From the NCBI RefSeq assembly GCF_000013745.1, contig NC_007925.1:2604001-2668000 (forward strand): a DNA stretch of 64,000 nucleotides, in the 5' to 3' direction. The stretch comes from Rhodopseudomonas_A palustris_F. Lineage in GTDB: Bacteria; Pseudomonadota; Alphaproteobacteria; Rhizobiales; Xanthobacteraceae. The position numbers and the translations under genes were made by a program. Positions 9,135 through 20,879 of the stretch are shown here, piece after piece. The notes beneath the pieces were generated by a model. That model saw nothing but the letters and a program-made list of their open reading frames with translations. It made no database searches and was not told the DNA's origin. How positions within the stretch are numbered: position 1 is the stretch's first letter; every line of letters starts with the position of its first letter.

Positions 9135-10160
9135 ATGGCCGAATTCTGGACCAGTTATCTGTGGCCGCTGTTGGTGGTGATCGGGCAGAGCCTGTTGCTG
9201 CTCATCCTGCTGCTGATCACCATTGCCTATATCCTTCTGGCCGATCGCAAGATCTGGGCGGCGGTGCAAATCCGCCGCGGCCCCAACGTGGTCGGGCCGT
9301 GGGGATTGCTGCAATCCTTCGCCGACCTGCTGAAATTCGTGTTCAAGGAGCCGATGATCCCGTCGGGCGCCAACAAGGGCGTGTTCCTGCTGGCACCATT
9401 GGTCTCCTGCGTGCTGGCGCTGGCAGCCTGGGCGGTGATCCCGGTCAATGCCGGCTGGGTGATCGCCGACATCAACGTCGGCGTGCTGTACATCCTCGCG
9501 GTGTCGTCGCTCTCGGTCTACGGCATCATCATGGCCGGCTGGTCGTCGAACTCGAAATACCCGTTCCTGGCTGCGCTGCGCTCGGCGGCGCAGATGGTGT
9601 CCTACGAGGTCTCGATCGGCTTCGTGATCATCGCGGTGCTGCTCTGCGTCGGCTCGCTCAACCTCACCGCGATCGTGGAGGCGCAAAACACCAAATGGGG
9701 GCTGCTCGGCTGGTACTGGCTACCGCTGTTCCCGGTGTTCGTGATCTTCTACGTCTCGGCGCTGGCGGAAACCAACCGCCCGCCGTTCGATCTGGTGGAA
9801 GCCGAATCCGAACTGGTCGCCGGCTTCATGGTGGAATACGCCTCGACGCCGTATCTTTTGTTCATGCTTGGCGAATACGTCGCCATCACCACGATGTGCG
9901 CGATGGGCGCGATCCTGTTCTTGGGCGGCTGGCTGCCGCCGGTGCCCTACGCGCCGTTCACTTGGGTCCCGGGCATCATCTGGTTCATGCTCAAGGGCTT
10001 CTTCATGTTCTTCCTGTTCGCGATGGCGAAGGCGATCGTGCCGCGCTACCGCTATGACCAGCTGATGCGGCTGGGCTGGAAGGTCTTCCTACCGCTCTCG
10101 CTGGTGATGGTGGTGATCGTCGCAGGCGTGCTGCAATTCGCGGGGCTCGCGCCGCAATGA
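9135..10160 (+). CDS. nuoH: NADH-quinone oxidoreductase subunit H
   Basis: Membrane subunit at the foot of the quinone tunnel (ND1 homologue), 341 residues with about eight to nine transmembrane helices. Conserved features include [24 protein letters not shown] in the first loop, the acidic loop [23 protein letters not shown] facing the quinone site, and a C-terminal [13 protein letters not shown]. It starts seven bases after nuoG. Confidence 0.98.
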
Positions 10161-10167
10161 GGTCGTC

Positions 10168-10656
10168 ATGAGGGTTACCGCTGCTGCACGTTCGCTGCTG
10201 TTGACGGAGTTCGTTTCGGCGTTCTTTCTCGCCATGCGCTACTTCTTCAAGCCGAAGCCGACGATCAATTATCCGTTCGAGAAGAACCCGATCTCGCCGC
10301 GGTTCCGCGGCGAACACGCGCTGCGTCGTTATCCCAACGGCGAGGAACGCTGCATCGCCTGCAAATTGTGCGAAGCGGTATGTCCCGCCCAGGCGATCAC
10401 CATCGAGGCCGGGCCGCGCCGCAACGACGGCACGCGGCGCACCGTGCGCTACGACATCGACATGGTGAAGTGCATCTATTGCGGGCTGTGCCAGGAGGCC
10501 TGTCCGGTCGACGCCATCGTCGAGGGGCCGAATTTCGAATTCGCCACCGAGACCCGCGAGGAGCTGTATTATGACAAGGCGAAATTGCTCGCCAATGGCG
10601 ACCGCTGGGAACGTGAAATCGCGAAGAGCATCGAACTCGATGCGCCATACCGGTGA
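10168..10656 (+). CDS. nuoI: NADH-quinone oxidoreductase subunit I
   Basis: The 23-kDa-type (TYKY) ferredoxin-like subunit carrying clusters N6a and N6b between NuoG and NuoB. The 162-residue product has two canonical 4Fe-4S motifs, [12 protein letters not shown] and [12 protein letters not shown], preceded by an amphipathic N-terminal helix and the [18 protein letters not shown] approach sequence. It lies seven bases after nuoH and nine before nuoJ. Confidence 0.98.
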
Positions 10657-10665
10657 GATGAGCGC

Positions 10666-11304
10666 ATGACCCTTCCTGATCTGTTCTTCTATCTCTACTC
10701 CGGCGTCTGCGTGGCGGCCGCCACCATGGTGATCGTGTCGCGCAACCCGGTGCACGCGGTGCTGTTCCTGATCCTGGTGTTCGTCAACGCCGCAGGCCTG
10801 TTCATGCTGATGGGCGCCGAGTTCTTGGCGATGATCCTGATCATCGTCTATGTCGGCGCCGTCGCGGTGTTGTTCCTGTTCGTCATCATGATGCTGGACA
10901 TCGACTTCAAGCAGCTGCGCGAAGGGTTTTTCGAATATCTGCCGTTCGGCCTCTTGATCGGCGTGATCTTCCTCGCCGAATTGCTGCTGTTGGCCGGCGG
11001 TTGGGTGATCCATCCGACCCTGACCAAAGCCATCACCGCGCCGATCCCGGACAATATCAGCAACACCGAAGCGCTCGGCATGGTGCTGTACACCCGCTAC
11101 ATCCATTACTTCCAGATCTCGGGCTTGATCCTGCTGGTGGCGATGATCGGCGCGATCGTGCTGACGATGCGGCACCGGGTCAGCGTCAAGCGGCAGAACA
11201 TTTCCGCTCAGAACGCGCGCAACCCGGAGACCGCGATGGACGTGCGCAAGGTGGCGTCGGGGCAGGGGCTGCAGGACGCGGACGCGGCGGAGTGGGTGCA
11301 ATGA
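10666..11304 (+). CDS. nuoJ: NADH-quinone oxidoreductase subunit J
   Basis: Membrane subunit (ND6 homologue), 212 residues with five transmembrane helices. The conserved third helix is visible as FLAMILIIVYVGAVAVLFLFV, the part that in other species forms the pi-bulge of the proton path. The C-terminal 35 residues are polar. The stop overlaps the nuoK start (ATGA). Confidence 0.97.
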   Translation: MTLPDLFFYLYSGVCVAAATMVIVSRNPVHAVLFLILVFVNAAGLFMLMGAEFLAMILIIVYVGAVAVLFLFVIMMLDIDFKQLREGFFEYLPFGLLIGVIFLAELLLLAGGWVIHPTLTKAITAPIPDNISNTEALGMVLYTRYIHYFQISGLILLVAMIGAIVLTMRHRVSVKRQNISAQNARNPETAMDVRKVASGQGLQDADAAEWVQ

Positions 11305-11612
11305 TCACGGTCGGTCTCGGACATTTCCTCTCGGTCGCGGCGATCCTGTTCACGATCGGCACGCTCGGCATCTTTCTCAACCGCAAGAACGTCATCGTCA
11401 TCCTGATGTCGATCGAGCTGATGCTGCTGGCGGTGAATATCAACCTGGTGGCGTTCTCGGCGTTCCTGCACGACATCGTCGGCCAGGTATTCGCGTTGCT
11501 GGTGCTGACGGTCGCCGCCGCGGAAGCGGCGATCGGACTGGCGGTGCTGGTGGTGTATTTCCGCAATCGCGGCTCGATCGCGGTTAAAGACATCAATCTG
11601 ATGAAGGGCTGA
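11301..11612 (+). CDS. nuoK: NADH-quinone oxidoreductase subunit K
   Basis: Membrane subunit (ND4L homologue) of 103 residues with three helices. The two functionally important glutamates are in place: SIELMLLAVNIN in the second helix and AAEAAIGLAVLV in the third. It begins inside the nuoJ stop codon and ends seven bases before nuoL. Confidence 0.97.
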   Translation: MITVGLGHFLSVAAILFTIGTLGIFLNRKNVIVILMSIELMLLAVNINLVAFSAFLHDIVGQVFALLVLTVAAAEAAIGLAVLVVYFRNRGSIAVKDINLMKG

Positions 11613-11619
11613 GCGGCTG

Positions 11620-13685
<2,066 letters not shown>

Positions 13686-13686
<1 letters not shown>

Positions 13687-15206
13687 TGTCGGCTTCCATC
13701 ATGACCTGGCCCATTCTTTCCGTCGTCACCTTCCTGCCGTTGGTCGGCGCGCTGCTGCTGTTGGTGATCCGCGGCTCCGATCCGGCGGCGCAGCGCAACG
13801 CGCGCTGGATCGCGCTGTGGACCACGCTGATCACCTTCGCGGTGTCGCTGATCCTGGTGGCGCGGTTCGATTCCAGCGTGGCGGATTTCCAGTTCGTCGA
13901 AAAGGCGCCCTGGCTCGCCGCCGGCATCGGCTATCATATGGGGGTCGACGGCATTTCGCTGCCGTTCGTGATCCTGACCACGGCGCTGATGCCGTTCTGC
14001 ATCATCGCCAGCTGGAAATCGATCACCCGCCGCGTCGGCGAATACATGATGGCGTTCCTGGTGCTGGAAACGCTGATGATCGGCACCTTCTCGGCGCTCG
14101 ATTTGGTGCTGTTCTATCTGTTCTTCGAAGGCGGCCTGATCCCGATGTTCCTGATCATCGGGGTGTGGGGCGGCCCGCGCCGGGTCTACGCCTCGTTCAA
14201 GTTCTTCCTCTACACGCTGCTCGGCTCGGTGTTGATGCTGCTGGCGATCATGGCGCTGTATCTCAACGCCGGCACCACCGACATTCCGACGCTGATGCAC
14301 ACCGCGGTGCCGCGCAGCCTGCAGACCTGGGCCTGGCTCGCCTTCTTCGCCTCATTCGCGGTGAAGATGCCGATGTGGCCGGTGCACACCTGGTTGCCCG
14401 ACGCCCACGTCGAGGCGCCGACCGCGGGCTCGGTGGTGTTGGCCGCGATCATGCTGAAGATGGGCGGCTACGGCTTCCTGCGGTTCTCGCTGCCGATGTT
14501 CCCCGACGCCTCGCACGACTTCGCGCCGCTGATCTTCGCGCTGTCGGTGATCGCCATCGTCTACACCTCGCTGGTGGCGCTGATGCAGGAAGACATCAAG
14601 AAGCTGATCGCCTACTCCTCGGTGGCGCATATGGGCTTCGTCACCATGGGGATCTTCGCCGGCACCACCCAGGGCGTCGCCGGCGGCGTATTCCAGATGG
14701 TGTCGCACGGCATCGTCTCCGGTGCGCTGTTCCTCTGCGTCGGCATCGTCTACGACCGCATGCACACCCGCGAGATTTCGGCCTATGGCGGCCTCGTGAA
14801 CCGGATGCCGATCTATGCCGTGGTGTTCATGGTGTTCACCATGGCCAATGTGGGTCTGCCTGGCACCTCGGGCTTCGTCGGCGAATTCCTGACGCTGCTC
14901 GGCACCTTCAAGGTCAACATCCCGACCGCGACCGTCGCCACGCTCGGCGTGATCTTGTCTGCGGCCTATGCGCTGTGGCTGTACCGCAAGGTGGTGTTCG
15001 GCGCGCTGGTCAAGCCGTCGCTCGCCTCGATCAAGGATCTCACCTGGCGCGAGAGCCTGACGCTGGTGCCGCTGCTCATCCTCACGCTGCTGTTCGGAGT
15101 CTATCCGAAGCCGGTGCTCGACATGTCGGCCGCCTCGGTGCAGCACCTCGTCACCACTTACGCCGCCGCAGCCTCTGCCGTGAAGGCAGCTGCGCTCGTG
15201 CCATGA
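13686..15206 (+). CDS. nuoM: NADH-quinone oxidoreductase subunit M
   Basis: Antiporter-like proton-pumping subunit (ND4 homologue) of 506 residues, about fourteen helices. The ATG at 13686 sits in the nuoL stop (TAATG). Conserved features are FYLFFEGGLIPMFLIIGVWGG with the key glutamate, FAVKMPMWPVHTWLPDAHVEAPTAGSV, and YSSVAHMGFVTMG. Confidence 0.97.
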
Positions 15207-15231
15207 TTGCGGCAGCTCAGGAAGCGACACC

Positions 15232-16668
15232 ATGACTTTTGATGCGGCCGGCTACCAATTGCTTCCCGTGCTGCCGGAGCTGATGCTCACGGTCGGCGGC
15301 ATGGTGCTGTTGATGATCGGCGCCTATGGCGGGCCGAAGACCACCGGCGTCGTCACTGGCCTCGCGATCTGCCTGCTGGTGGCGACCGGGGCAGCCGAGT
15401 TGTTGTTGCCGGCGGGGCGGCTGGAGACCTTCGGCGGCAGCTTCATCGTCGACGACTACGCCCGCTTCCTGAAGGTGCTGGCGCTGATCGGCTCGACCGC
15501 GACGCTGATCCTGTCGCGGCAGTTTCTCGCCGATCCATCGAGCAAGATCTTCGAATATTCGATCCTGGTGGTGCTGGCCTCGGTCGGCATGATGGTGCTG
15601 ATCTCGGCCGGCGATCTGATCATGATCTATCTCGGCCTCGAACTGATGAGTCTGGCGCTCTACGTGGTGGCGGCGATCAATCGCGACGACGCCAAATCCA
15701 ACGAGGCCGGCCTGAAGTATTTTGTGCTCGGCGCGCTGTCGTCGGGCTTGCTGTTGTACGGCGCCTCGCTGATCTACGGGTTCACCGGAACGGTGAATTT
15801 CGCCGGCATCGCCGCGGCCGCCAAGGAGAACAATATCGGGCTGGTGTTCGGCCTGGTGTTCCTGCTGGCCGGGCTGTGCTTCAAGGTCTCGGCGGTACCG
15901 TTCCACATGTGGACGCCCGACGTCTATGAAGGCGCGCCGACCCCGGTCACCGCGTTCTTCGCCTCGGCGCCGAAGGTTGCGGGGCTTGCGGTGTTCGTCC
16001 GCGTGGTGCTGACGGCGTTTCCGAGCGTGCTCGGGCAGTGGCAGCAGATCGTGGTGTTCGTCGCGATCGCCTCGATGGTGCTGGGCTCGTTCGCCGCGAT
16101 CGGCCAGAAGAACATCAAGCGGCTGATGGCCTATTCGGCGATCGGCCATATCGGCTTCGCGCTGGTCGGGCTCGCCGCCGGCACGGTGGAAGGCGCGCAG
16201 GGCGTGCTGGTTTACATCTCGATCTATGTGGCGATGACGCTGGGTGCGTTCGCGGTGATCCTGGCGATGAAGCGCAACGGCTTTGCGGTCGAGCAGATCA
16301 GCGATTTCTCCGGGCTGTCGCGGACCAATCCGCAACTCGCCTTCTTCTTCGCGGTGCTGCTGTTCTCGCTCGCCGGAATTCCGCCGCTGGCCGGGTTCTT
16401 CGCGAAATTCTACGTCTTCGTCGCCGCGATCAAGGCCGGGCTGTTCACGCTGGCCATCATCGGCGTCGTCGCCAGCGTGATCGGCGCCTATTACTATCTC
16501 AGCATCGTCAAGGTGATGTATTTCGACGAGCCGAAGCCGGCGGTCGATCCGGTGCGGTTCGAATTGCGCGCGGTGCTAGCGGTCGCGGGTCTGTTCAACT
16601 TGCTGTTCTTCGTCTACCCGGCGCCGCTGGTCAGCGCCGCGACGGTCGCGGCGAAGTCGCTGTTCTAG
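15232..16668 (+). CDS. nuoN: NADH-quinone oxidoreductase subunit N
   Basis: Third antiporter-like subunit (ND2 homologue), 478 residues, about fourteen helices. Signature regions are IYLGLELMSLALYVV with the channel glutamate, LCFKVSAVPFHMWTPDVYEGAPTPVTAFFA and MAYSAIGHIGFALVGLAAG. It closes the complex I cluster; its stop codon is followed without a gap by the birA start, so birA probably shares the transcript. Confidence 0.97.
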   Translation: MTFDAAGYQLLPVLPELMLTVGGMVLLMIGAYGGPKTTGVVTGLAICLLVATGAAELLLPAGRLETFGGSFIVDDYARFLKVLALIGSTATLILSRQFLADPSSKIFEYSILVVLASVGMMVLISAGDLIMIYLGLELMSLALYVVAAINRDDAKSNEAGLKYFVLGALSSGLLLYGASLIYGFTGTVNFAGIAAAAKENNIGLVFGLVFLLAGLCFKVSAVPFHMWTPDVYEGAPTPVTAFFASAPKVAGLAVFVRVVLTAFPSVLGQWQQIVVFVAIASMVLGSFAAIGQKNIKRLMAYSAIGHIGFALVGLAAGTVEGAQGVLVYISIYVAMTLGAFAVILAMKRNGFAVEQISDFSGLSRTNPQLAFFFAVLLFSLAGIPPLAGFFAKFYVFVAAIKAGLFTLAIIGVVASVIGAYYYLSIVKVMYFDEPKPAVDPVRFELRAVLAVAGLFNLLFFVYPAPLVSAATVAAKSLF

Positions 16669-17472
16669 ATGACGTTGACGCTCGGCGCAGAGGCTGTCGC
16701 GGCGGGCTACCGGGTCGCCGCGTTCGACAGCATCGGCTCGACCAATGCCGAGGCGATGGCGCGTGCCCGCCAGGGCGAGGCGGGGCCGATCTGGCTGGTC
16801 ACCACCGAACAGACCGCGGGCCGCGGCCGGCGGCAGCGCTCGTGGATCGCGCCGCGCGGCAATCTGGCGAGCAGCGTTCTCGAAGTGATGGAGGTGGCGC
16901 CGGGCACAGCCGCTACGCTCGGCTTTGCAGCCGGACTGGCGTTGCAGGCGGCGCTGCGCACGCTGACCGCGCAGGCGGTTGGGGAAGGCCCTGCGATCGA
17001 CTATCGGCTGAAATGGCCGAACGACGTGTTGGCCGGATCGCACAAGCTCGCCGGCATTCTGCTCGAGGCCGAGGAGGTCGCCGACGGAAGGCTCGCGGTG
17101 GTGGTCGGGATCGGCACCAATGTGGTGGCGGCCCCCGGCGACACCCCTTATCCCGCCGCCTCGCTCAAGGCGCTCGGCCTGGATGTCACTGCGGAACAGC
17201 TGTTTGCGGCGCTGTCGGATCACTGGGCGAGCTATCGGGCGATCTGGGACCTCGGTCGGGGATTCGCCGAAATCCGCCGGCAATGGCTGCAGCACGCCGC
17301 AGGTCTTGGCGGGACTGTCTCGATCCGGTCTGGCGCAACCACCGTAGAAGGCCTATTCGACAGCATCGACGACACCGGCTGCCTGATTGTCAGGACGCCT
17401 GAAGGCCGACAGATCCCGATCGCCGCGGGCGACGTTTATTTCAGTTCGACGGCTTCGGCGGGAGCAGCTTGA
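16669..17472 (+). CDS. birA: Biotin--[acetyl-CoA-carboxylase] ligase
   Basis: Attaches biotin to the carrier domain of biotin-dependent carboxylases. The 267-residue product has the BPL/LPL catalytic fold: STNAEAMA near residue 24, the biotinyl-AMP loop GRGRRQRSW, LKWPNDVLAGSHKLAGILLE and GIGTNV. There is no N-terminal helix-turn-helix, so it is a group I ligase without a repressor domain. The start ATG abuts the nuoN stop. The downstream RNase J gene overlaps or nearly touches its end. Confidence 0.95.
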   Translation: MTLTLGAEAVAAGYRVAAFDSIGSTNAEAMARARQGEAGPIWLVTTEQTAGRGRRQRSWIAPRGNLASSVLEVMEVAPGTAATLGFAAGLALQAALRTLTAQAVGEGPAIDYRLKWPNDVLAGSHKLAGILLEAEEVADGRLAVVVGIGTNVVAAPGDTPYPAASLKALGLDVTAEQLFAALSDHWASYRAIWDLGRGFAEIRRQWLQHAAGLGGTVSIRSGATTVEGLFDSIDDTGCLIVRTPEGRQIPIAAGDVYFSSTASAGAA

Positions 17473-17474
17473 TT

Positions 17475-19145
17475 ATGACACGACCAGATGAACTCACCTT
17501 CGCACCATTGGGGGGCGTCGGTGAGATCGGCATGAACCTTTACCTTTACGGCATCGGCAAAGGTTCGCAGCGCAAGTGGCTCGCGGTCGATCTCGGCGTG
17601 TCGTTCGGCGACGAAGAGCATCTGCCCGGCATCGACCTGATCATGCCGGACATCCGCTTCCTGGAGAAGGAGCGCAAGAACCTGGTCGGGCTAGTGCTGA
17701 CCCACGTCCATGAGGACCATTTCGGCGCCATCCTGGATCTGTGGCCGAAATTGAAATGCCCGATCTACGCCACCCAGTTCAGCGCGGCGCTGTTCCGGGC
17801 GAAATGCGAGGCCGAACGCAATCCGCCGAAGATCCCGGTCACCGTGGTGCCGTCCGGCGGCAAGGTCGACCTCGGCCCGTTCAACGTCGAATTCATTCCG
17901 GTGGCGCATTCGATTCCGGAAGCTCATGCGCTGGCGATCCGCACCTCGGTCGGCGTGGTGCTGCACACTGGCGACTGGAAGATCGACAAGACCCCGATCA
18001 TCGGCAAGCCGACCGACGAGCGCCGCTTGCGCGAGCTCGGCGACGAGGGCGTGCTGGCGCTGATCGGCGATTCCACCAACGCGGTGCGCGAGGGCACTTC
18101 GCCGTCGGAGACCGAGGTCGCCAAGACCCTCGCCGAACTGGTGAAGAACGCCAAGGGCCGGGTGGCGGTCACCACCTTTGCCTCCAACGTCTCACGGCTG
18201 CGCGCGGTGGCCGATGCCGCCCGCGCGGTCGGTCGCGAAGTGGTGGTGGTTGGCCGCGCCATGGAGCGCGTGGTGCAGGTGGCGCGCGAGTCCGGCTATC
18301 TCGACGGCGTGCAGAATTTCCGCGGCGCCGATCTGTATGGGCATTTTCCGCCGGACAAGGTGCTGGCGCTGTGCACCGGCAGCCAGGGCGAGCCGCGCGC
18401 CGCATTGGCGCGGATCGCCAACGACGACCACCCGCAGGTCACGCTGAACAAGGGCGACTGCGTGATCTTTTCGTCGCGCACCATCCCCGGCAACGAGAAG
18501 TCGGTCGGCGGCATCATCAACGGGCTGATCAAGCAGGGCATCGAGGTGATCACCGACCGCACCCATCTGGTGCACGTCTCCGGCCATCCGCGGCGCGACG
18601 AATTGCGCGAGATGATCTCCTGGGTGCGGCCGCAGCTGCTGATCCCGGTGCACGGCGAAGCGCTGCATCTGTTCGAACACGCCAAGCTGGCGCGGGCCTG
18701 CGGCGTGCCCAAGGTGCTGACCTGCGTCAACGGCGATCTGGTGCGGCTCGGGCCGGGCGATCCGGCGATCATCGAACAGATCCCGTCGGGGCGGCTGTAC
18801 AAGGACGGCAACATTCTCGAAGACGCCAAGTCGCGCGCCGTGGTCGAGCGCCGCAAGATCGCTTTCGCCGGCTGCGCCTTCGTGGCGATCGCGCTCGACG
18901 CCAAGGGCGAACTGGCCGACGACCCCGAGGTCGAACTCGTCGGCATCCCGGAGAAAAACACGGCGGGCGAGCCGCTCGACGATCTGGTGTTCGAGCTGGT
19001 GATCTCGACGGTGGAGACGCTGCCCAAGGCGAAGCGGCGCGATCCCGATGCGGTCGGTGAATCGGTGCGGCGCGCGGTGCGTTCGGCGCTCAACGAGCAG
19101 TGGGGCAAGAAGCCTTTGTGCTACGTTCACGTGCTGACGGTTTGA
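17475..19145 (+). CDS. rnj: Ribonuclease J
   Basis: Metallo-beta-lactamase/beta-CASP exo- and endoribonuclease that matures and degrades RNA, the alphaproteobacterial counterpart of Bacillus RNase J. The 556-residue product shows GGVGEIGMN at the start, the metal-binding HVHEDH motif at residues 77-82, the GDST switch in ALIGDSTNAVREG, and the C-terminal HVSGHPRRDELREM and LIPVHGEALHL motifs. I chose the ATG at 17475 because a GGGAG lies about eleven bases upstream; a TTG at 17469 overlapping the birA stop is an alternative. Confidence 0.94.
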   Translation: MTRPDELTFAPLGGVGEIGMNLYLYGIGKGSQRKWLAVDLGVSFGDEEHLPGIDLIMPDIRFLEKERKNLVGLVLTHVHEDHFGAILDLWPKLKCPIYATQFSAALFRAKCEAERNPPKIPVTVVPSGGKVDLGPFNVEFIPVAHSIPEAHALAIRTSVGVVLHTGDWKIDKTPIIGKPTDERRLRELGDEGVLALIGDSTNAVREGTSPSETEVAKTLAELVKNAKGRVAVTTFASNVSRLRAVADAARAVGREVVVVGRAMERVVQVARESGYLDGVQNFRGADLYGHFPPDKVLALCTGSQGEPRAALARIANDDHPQVTLNKGDCVIFSSRTIPGNEKSVGGIINGLIKQGIEVITDRTHLVHVSGHPRRDELREMISWVRPQLLIPVHGEALHLFEHAKLARACGVPKVLTCVNGDLVRLGPGDPAIIEQIPSGRLYKDGNILEDAKSRAVVERRKIAFAGCAFVAIALDAKGELADDPEVELVGIPEKNTAGEPLDDLVFELVISTVETLPKAKRRDPDAVGESVRRAVRSALNEQWGKKPLCYVHVLTV

Positions 19146-19183
19146 CGCTAGAGACCGGGTTTGAACCGAACACGGAGGGGATC

Positions 19184-19588
19184 ATGCTGGGACGGCTCAA
19201 CCATGTGGCGATCGCGGTGAAGGACGCCGAGAAGGCCGCGAAAATCTATGGCGCGGCGTTCGGCGCGGAGATTTCCGCGGCGGTGCCGCTGCCCGACCAC
19301 GGCGTCATCACCGTGTTCGTGAGCTTGCCGAACACCAAGGTCGAATTCCTGCAGCCGCTCGGCGAGAGCTCGCCGATCGCCAAGTTCCTCGAGCGCAACG
19401 CCGACGGCGGCATTCATCACCTCTGCTACGAGGTCGCCGACATCATCGCCACGCGCGACCTATTGATCGGCGAAGGCGCCCGCGTGCTCGGCGACGGCAC
19501 CCCGAAGATCGGCGCGCACGGCAAGCCGGTGCTGTTCCTGCATCCGAAGGATTTCTCCGGCGCGCTGGTCGAGATCGAGCAGGCCTGA
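19184..19588 (+). CDS. mce: Methylmalonyl-CoA epimerase
   Basis: Interconverts (2R)- and (2S)-methylmalonyl-CoA in propionyl-CoA catabolism. The 134-residue VOC-superfamily protein has paired beta-alpha-beta-beta-beta modules with the metal-ligand histidine in LNHVAIAV, EFLQPLG, GGIHHLCYEV and a terminal FLHPKDFSGALVEIEQ. The ATG follows a strong GGAGGGG site. It lies between rnj and a DUF1467 gene, an order I associate with related alphaproteobacteria. Confidence 0.95.
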   Translation: MLGRLNHVAIAVKDAEKAAKIYGAAFGAEISAAVPLPDHGVITVFVSLPNTKVEFLQPLGESSPIAKFLERNADGGIHHLCYEVADIIATRDLLIGEGARVLGDGTPKIGAHGKPVLFLHPKDFSGALVEIEQA

Positions 19589-19591
19589 GCG

Positions 19592-19879
19592 ATGGCGACC
19601 AGCATCTCCACCGCACTCGCGATCTACTTCGTGCTGTGGTGGGTGGTGCTGTTCGCCACCTTGCCGTTCGGCGTGCGTAACCAGGCCGAAAGCGGCGAGG
19701 GCGCCGAGCCGCAGAGTCCCGGCAATGACCCAGGCGCGCCGGTGCAAGCCTTGATGCTGCGCAAGGTGCTGTGGACGACGGTGATTTCCGCAGTGATCTA
19801 CGGCGTCGCGATGCTGGCCTACAGAGCCGGCTATTTCAACGTCGAGCGGTTGACCAAGCTGATGGGCATTCCGCTGTGA
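19592..19879 (+). CDS. DUF1467 family membrane protein
   Basis: A 95-residue protein with two transmembrane segments, one at the N-terminus (ALAIYFVLWWVVLFATLPFG) and one near residues 60-80 (VLWTTVISAVIYGVAMLAY), joined by a polar, Glu/Pro-rich loop. The WWVVLFATLPFGVR motif is typical of DUF1467. Function unknown. It follows mce by three bases, so the two are co-translated; this pairing is common in Rhizobiales by my recollection. Confidence 0.85.
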   Translation: MATSISTALAIYFVLWWVVLFATLPFGVRNQAESGEGAEPQSPGNDPGAPVQALMLRKVLWTTVISAVIYGVAMLAYRAGYFNVERLTKLMGIPL

Positions 19880-20356
19880 TGCGTGCGGCGCGCAAGCGGA
19901 GGATCAGCCGACAACTACGCGCGCGCTGATCGTTTCGAAAAAACAGTCGCTCTCAAAAAAATGAGCAGGGGTTGCGCCCTGCTCGAAAACTGTGTCGACC
20001 CTATTTCCCGTCCTACGTTGAGGTCTATCGTTGATTTGACGGGTGACGCTGCTTGTGCGCGTCGGGCTCCTCCCGAGACTTGGACCACCAGACTAAGACC
20101 GTGCGGTTAGCCTGCAACTAATTCGTAACCGATCTGTTTTGACTTGTCATCATTCGCGGCAACAACCGTCCAAAATTCAGGCTTGCAGGGAACGAAACAG
20201 CAGGCCCCGAATTCTCGTAGTGGTCTGGTCTGCCCAGCAGTGGGGCAGTGCTGTCAAGACAGCTTTACAATCGGCGCGCGCAGAGCCGCCGGAGGGCACT
20301 GCTCGACAGCGGTATTTTTGCATGATACCGAATCGATCAGAGAGGTGGCAGCGATC
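19880..20356. other. Non-coding 477-bp region before the copper locus
   Basis: No convincing protein is encoded on either strand. The stretch contains an intrinsic-terminator-like hairpin for minus-strand transcripts (19955-19984), the dyad CCCGTC (20008-20013) with GACGGG (20038-20043), and a small stem TCGGG-CTCCT-CCCGA around 20063-20077 whose loop on the plus strand is CU-rich like an anti-Shine-Dalgarno. I could not match it to tmRNA, 6S RNA, SRP RNA or RNase P RNA by eye. It also must contain the promoter of the DUF2946 gene at 20357. Confidence 0.6.
19955..19984 (-). terminator. Intrinsic terminator facing left (possible small-RNA 3' end)
   Basis: A perfect 8-bp stem, GAGCAGGG at 19963-19970 with CCCTGCTC at 19977-19984 and a six-base loop. 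On the minus strand it is followed by AT and then seven T residues (19961-19955), the classic layout. No annotated minus-strand gene ends here, which points to an unrecognised minus-strand transcript starting somewhere in 20000-20250. Confidence 0.6.
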
Positions 20357-20728
20357 ATGCGCCGACGGCTGGGATATCTTCCCCTCGTTGCGATGGCCTT
20401 GTTGGTGCAGTTGATCGCGCCGATCGGGGCGGTTCGTGCCGTGGCCCAGGCGATCTCCGATCCGCTGTCGCTGAGCGCGATCTGCAGCGGTCTGCACGAC
20501 TCCGACCAGCCCTCGGCTCCGGCCGGTCCGGCCGAGCCTGACAGCAAATGCTGCGGTTTCTGCGCCGCGGCGCAGGCCGGCGGCGCCGCCCTCAATCCCC
20601 CGGCGCCGAGCTTCGTCGCCTTGCAGCGGCAGTATCAGCGCGTGCTCTGGCTGCAGGCGACTCCGGCGCCGACGCCGCTGCGCGCCGGCTCCAATGCCCA
20701 GGCGCGGGCGCCCCCGCTTTTCTCCTGA
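20357..20728 (+). CDS. DUF2946 family protein (copper-locus associated)
   Basis: A 123-residue protein with an N-terminal hydrophobic signal (YLPLVAMALLVQLIAPIGA) and a small Cys/His patch: ICSGLHDSDQP and then SKCCGFCAAAQAGG, as in DUF2946 proteins that often sit beside copper-handling genes. The C-terminal third is Pro/Ala-rich. The function is not established; a metal-binding role is inferred from the cysteines and from the PCu(A)C, YcnI and CopCD genes downstream. An AGAGGTGG-like site precedes the ATG by about eight bases. Confidence 0.75.
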   Translation: MRRRLGYLPLVAMALLVQLIAPIGAVRAVAQAISDPLSLSAICSGLHDSDQPSAPAGPAEPDSKCCGFCAAAQAGGAALNPPAPSFVALQRQYQRVLWLQATPAPTPLRAGSNAQARAPPLFS

Positions 20729-20879
20729 TCTGACACGTCGCAGTGCACGAAGCCGGCGCGCGCCGGCTTCATTGACGCCTCAGTGAGCTGGTGCGTACCG
20801 GCATCGGGGAACTCTCCATGGGACGCCTACCACCCGTCGACGGCCGCGGCACGCTGCTGCTGGGCGCGCTGCTCATTTT

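Noticed and set aside
19920..20120. tmRNA, 6S RNA, SRP RNA or RNase P RNA in the gap before the DUF2946 gene
   Set aside because: The conserved signatures of each (for example a GTTCGAATC T-loop, a GGTCAGG SRP tetraloop region, or RNase P core motifs) were not found; the GGACCACCA at 20081 is not in a tRNA-like context.
20150..20356. N-terminal extension of the DUF2946 protein
   Set aside because: The frame is open upstream of 20357, but the signal peptide begins just after that ATG and the extra residues look like non-coding sequence.
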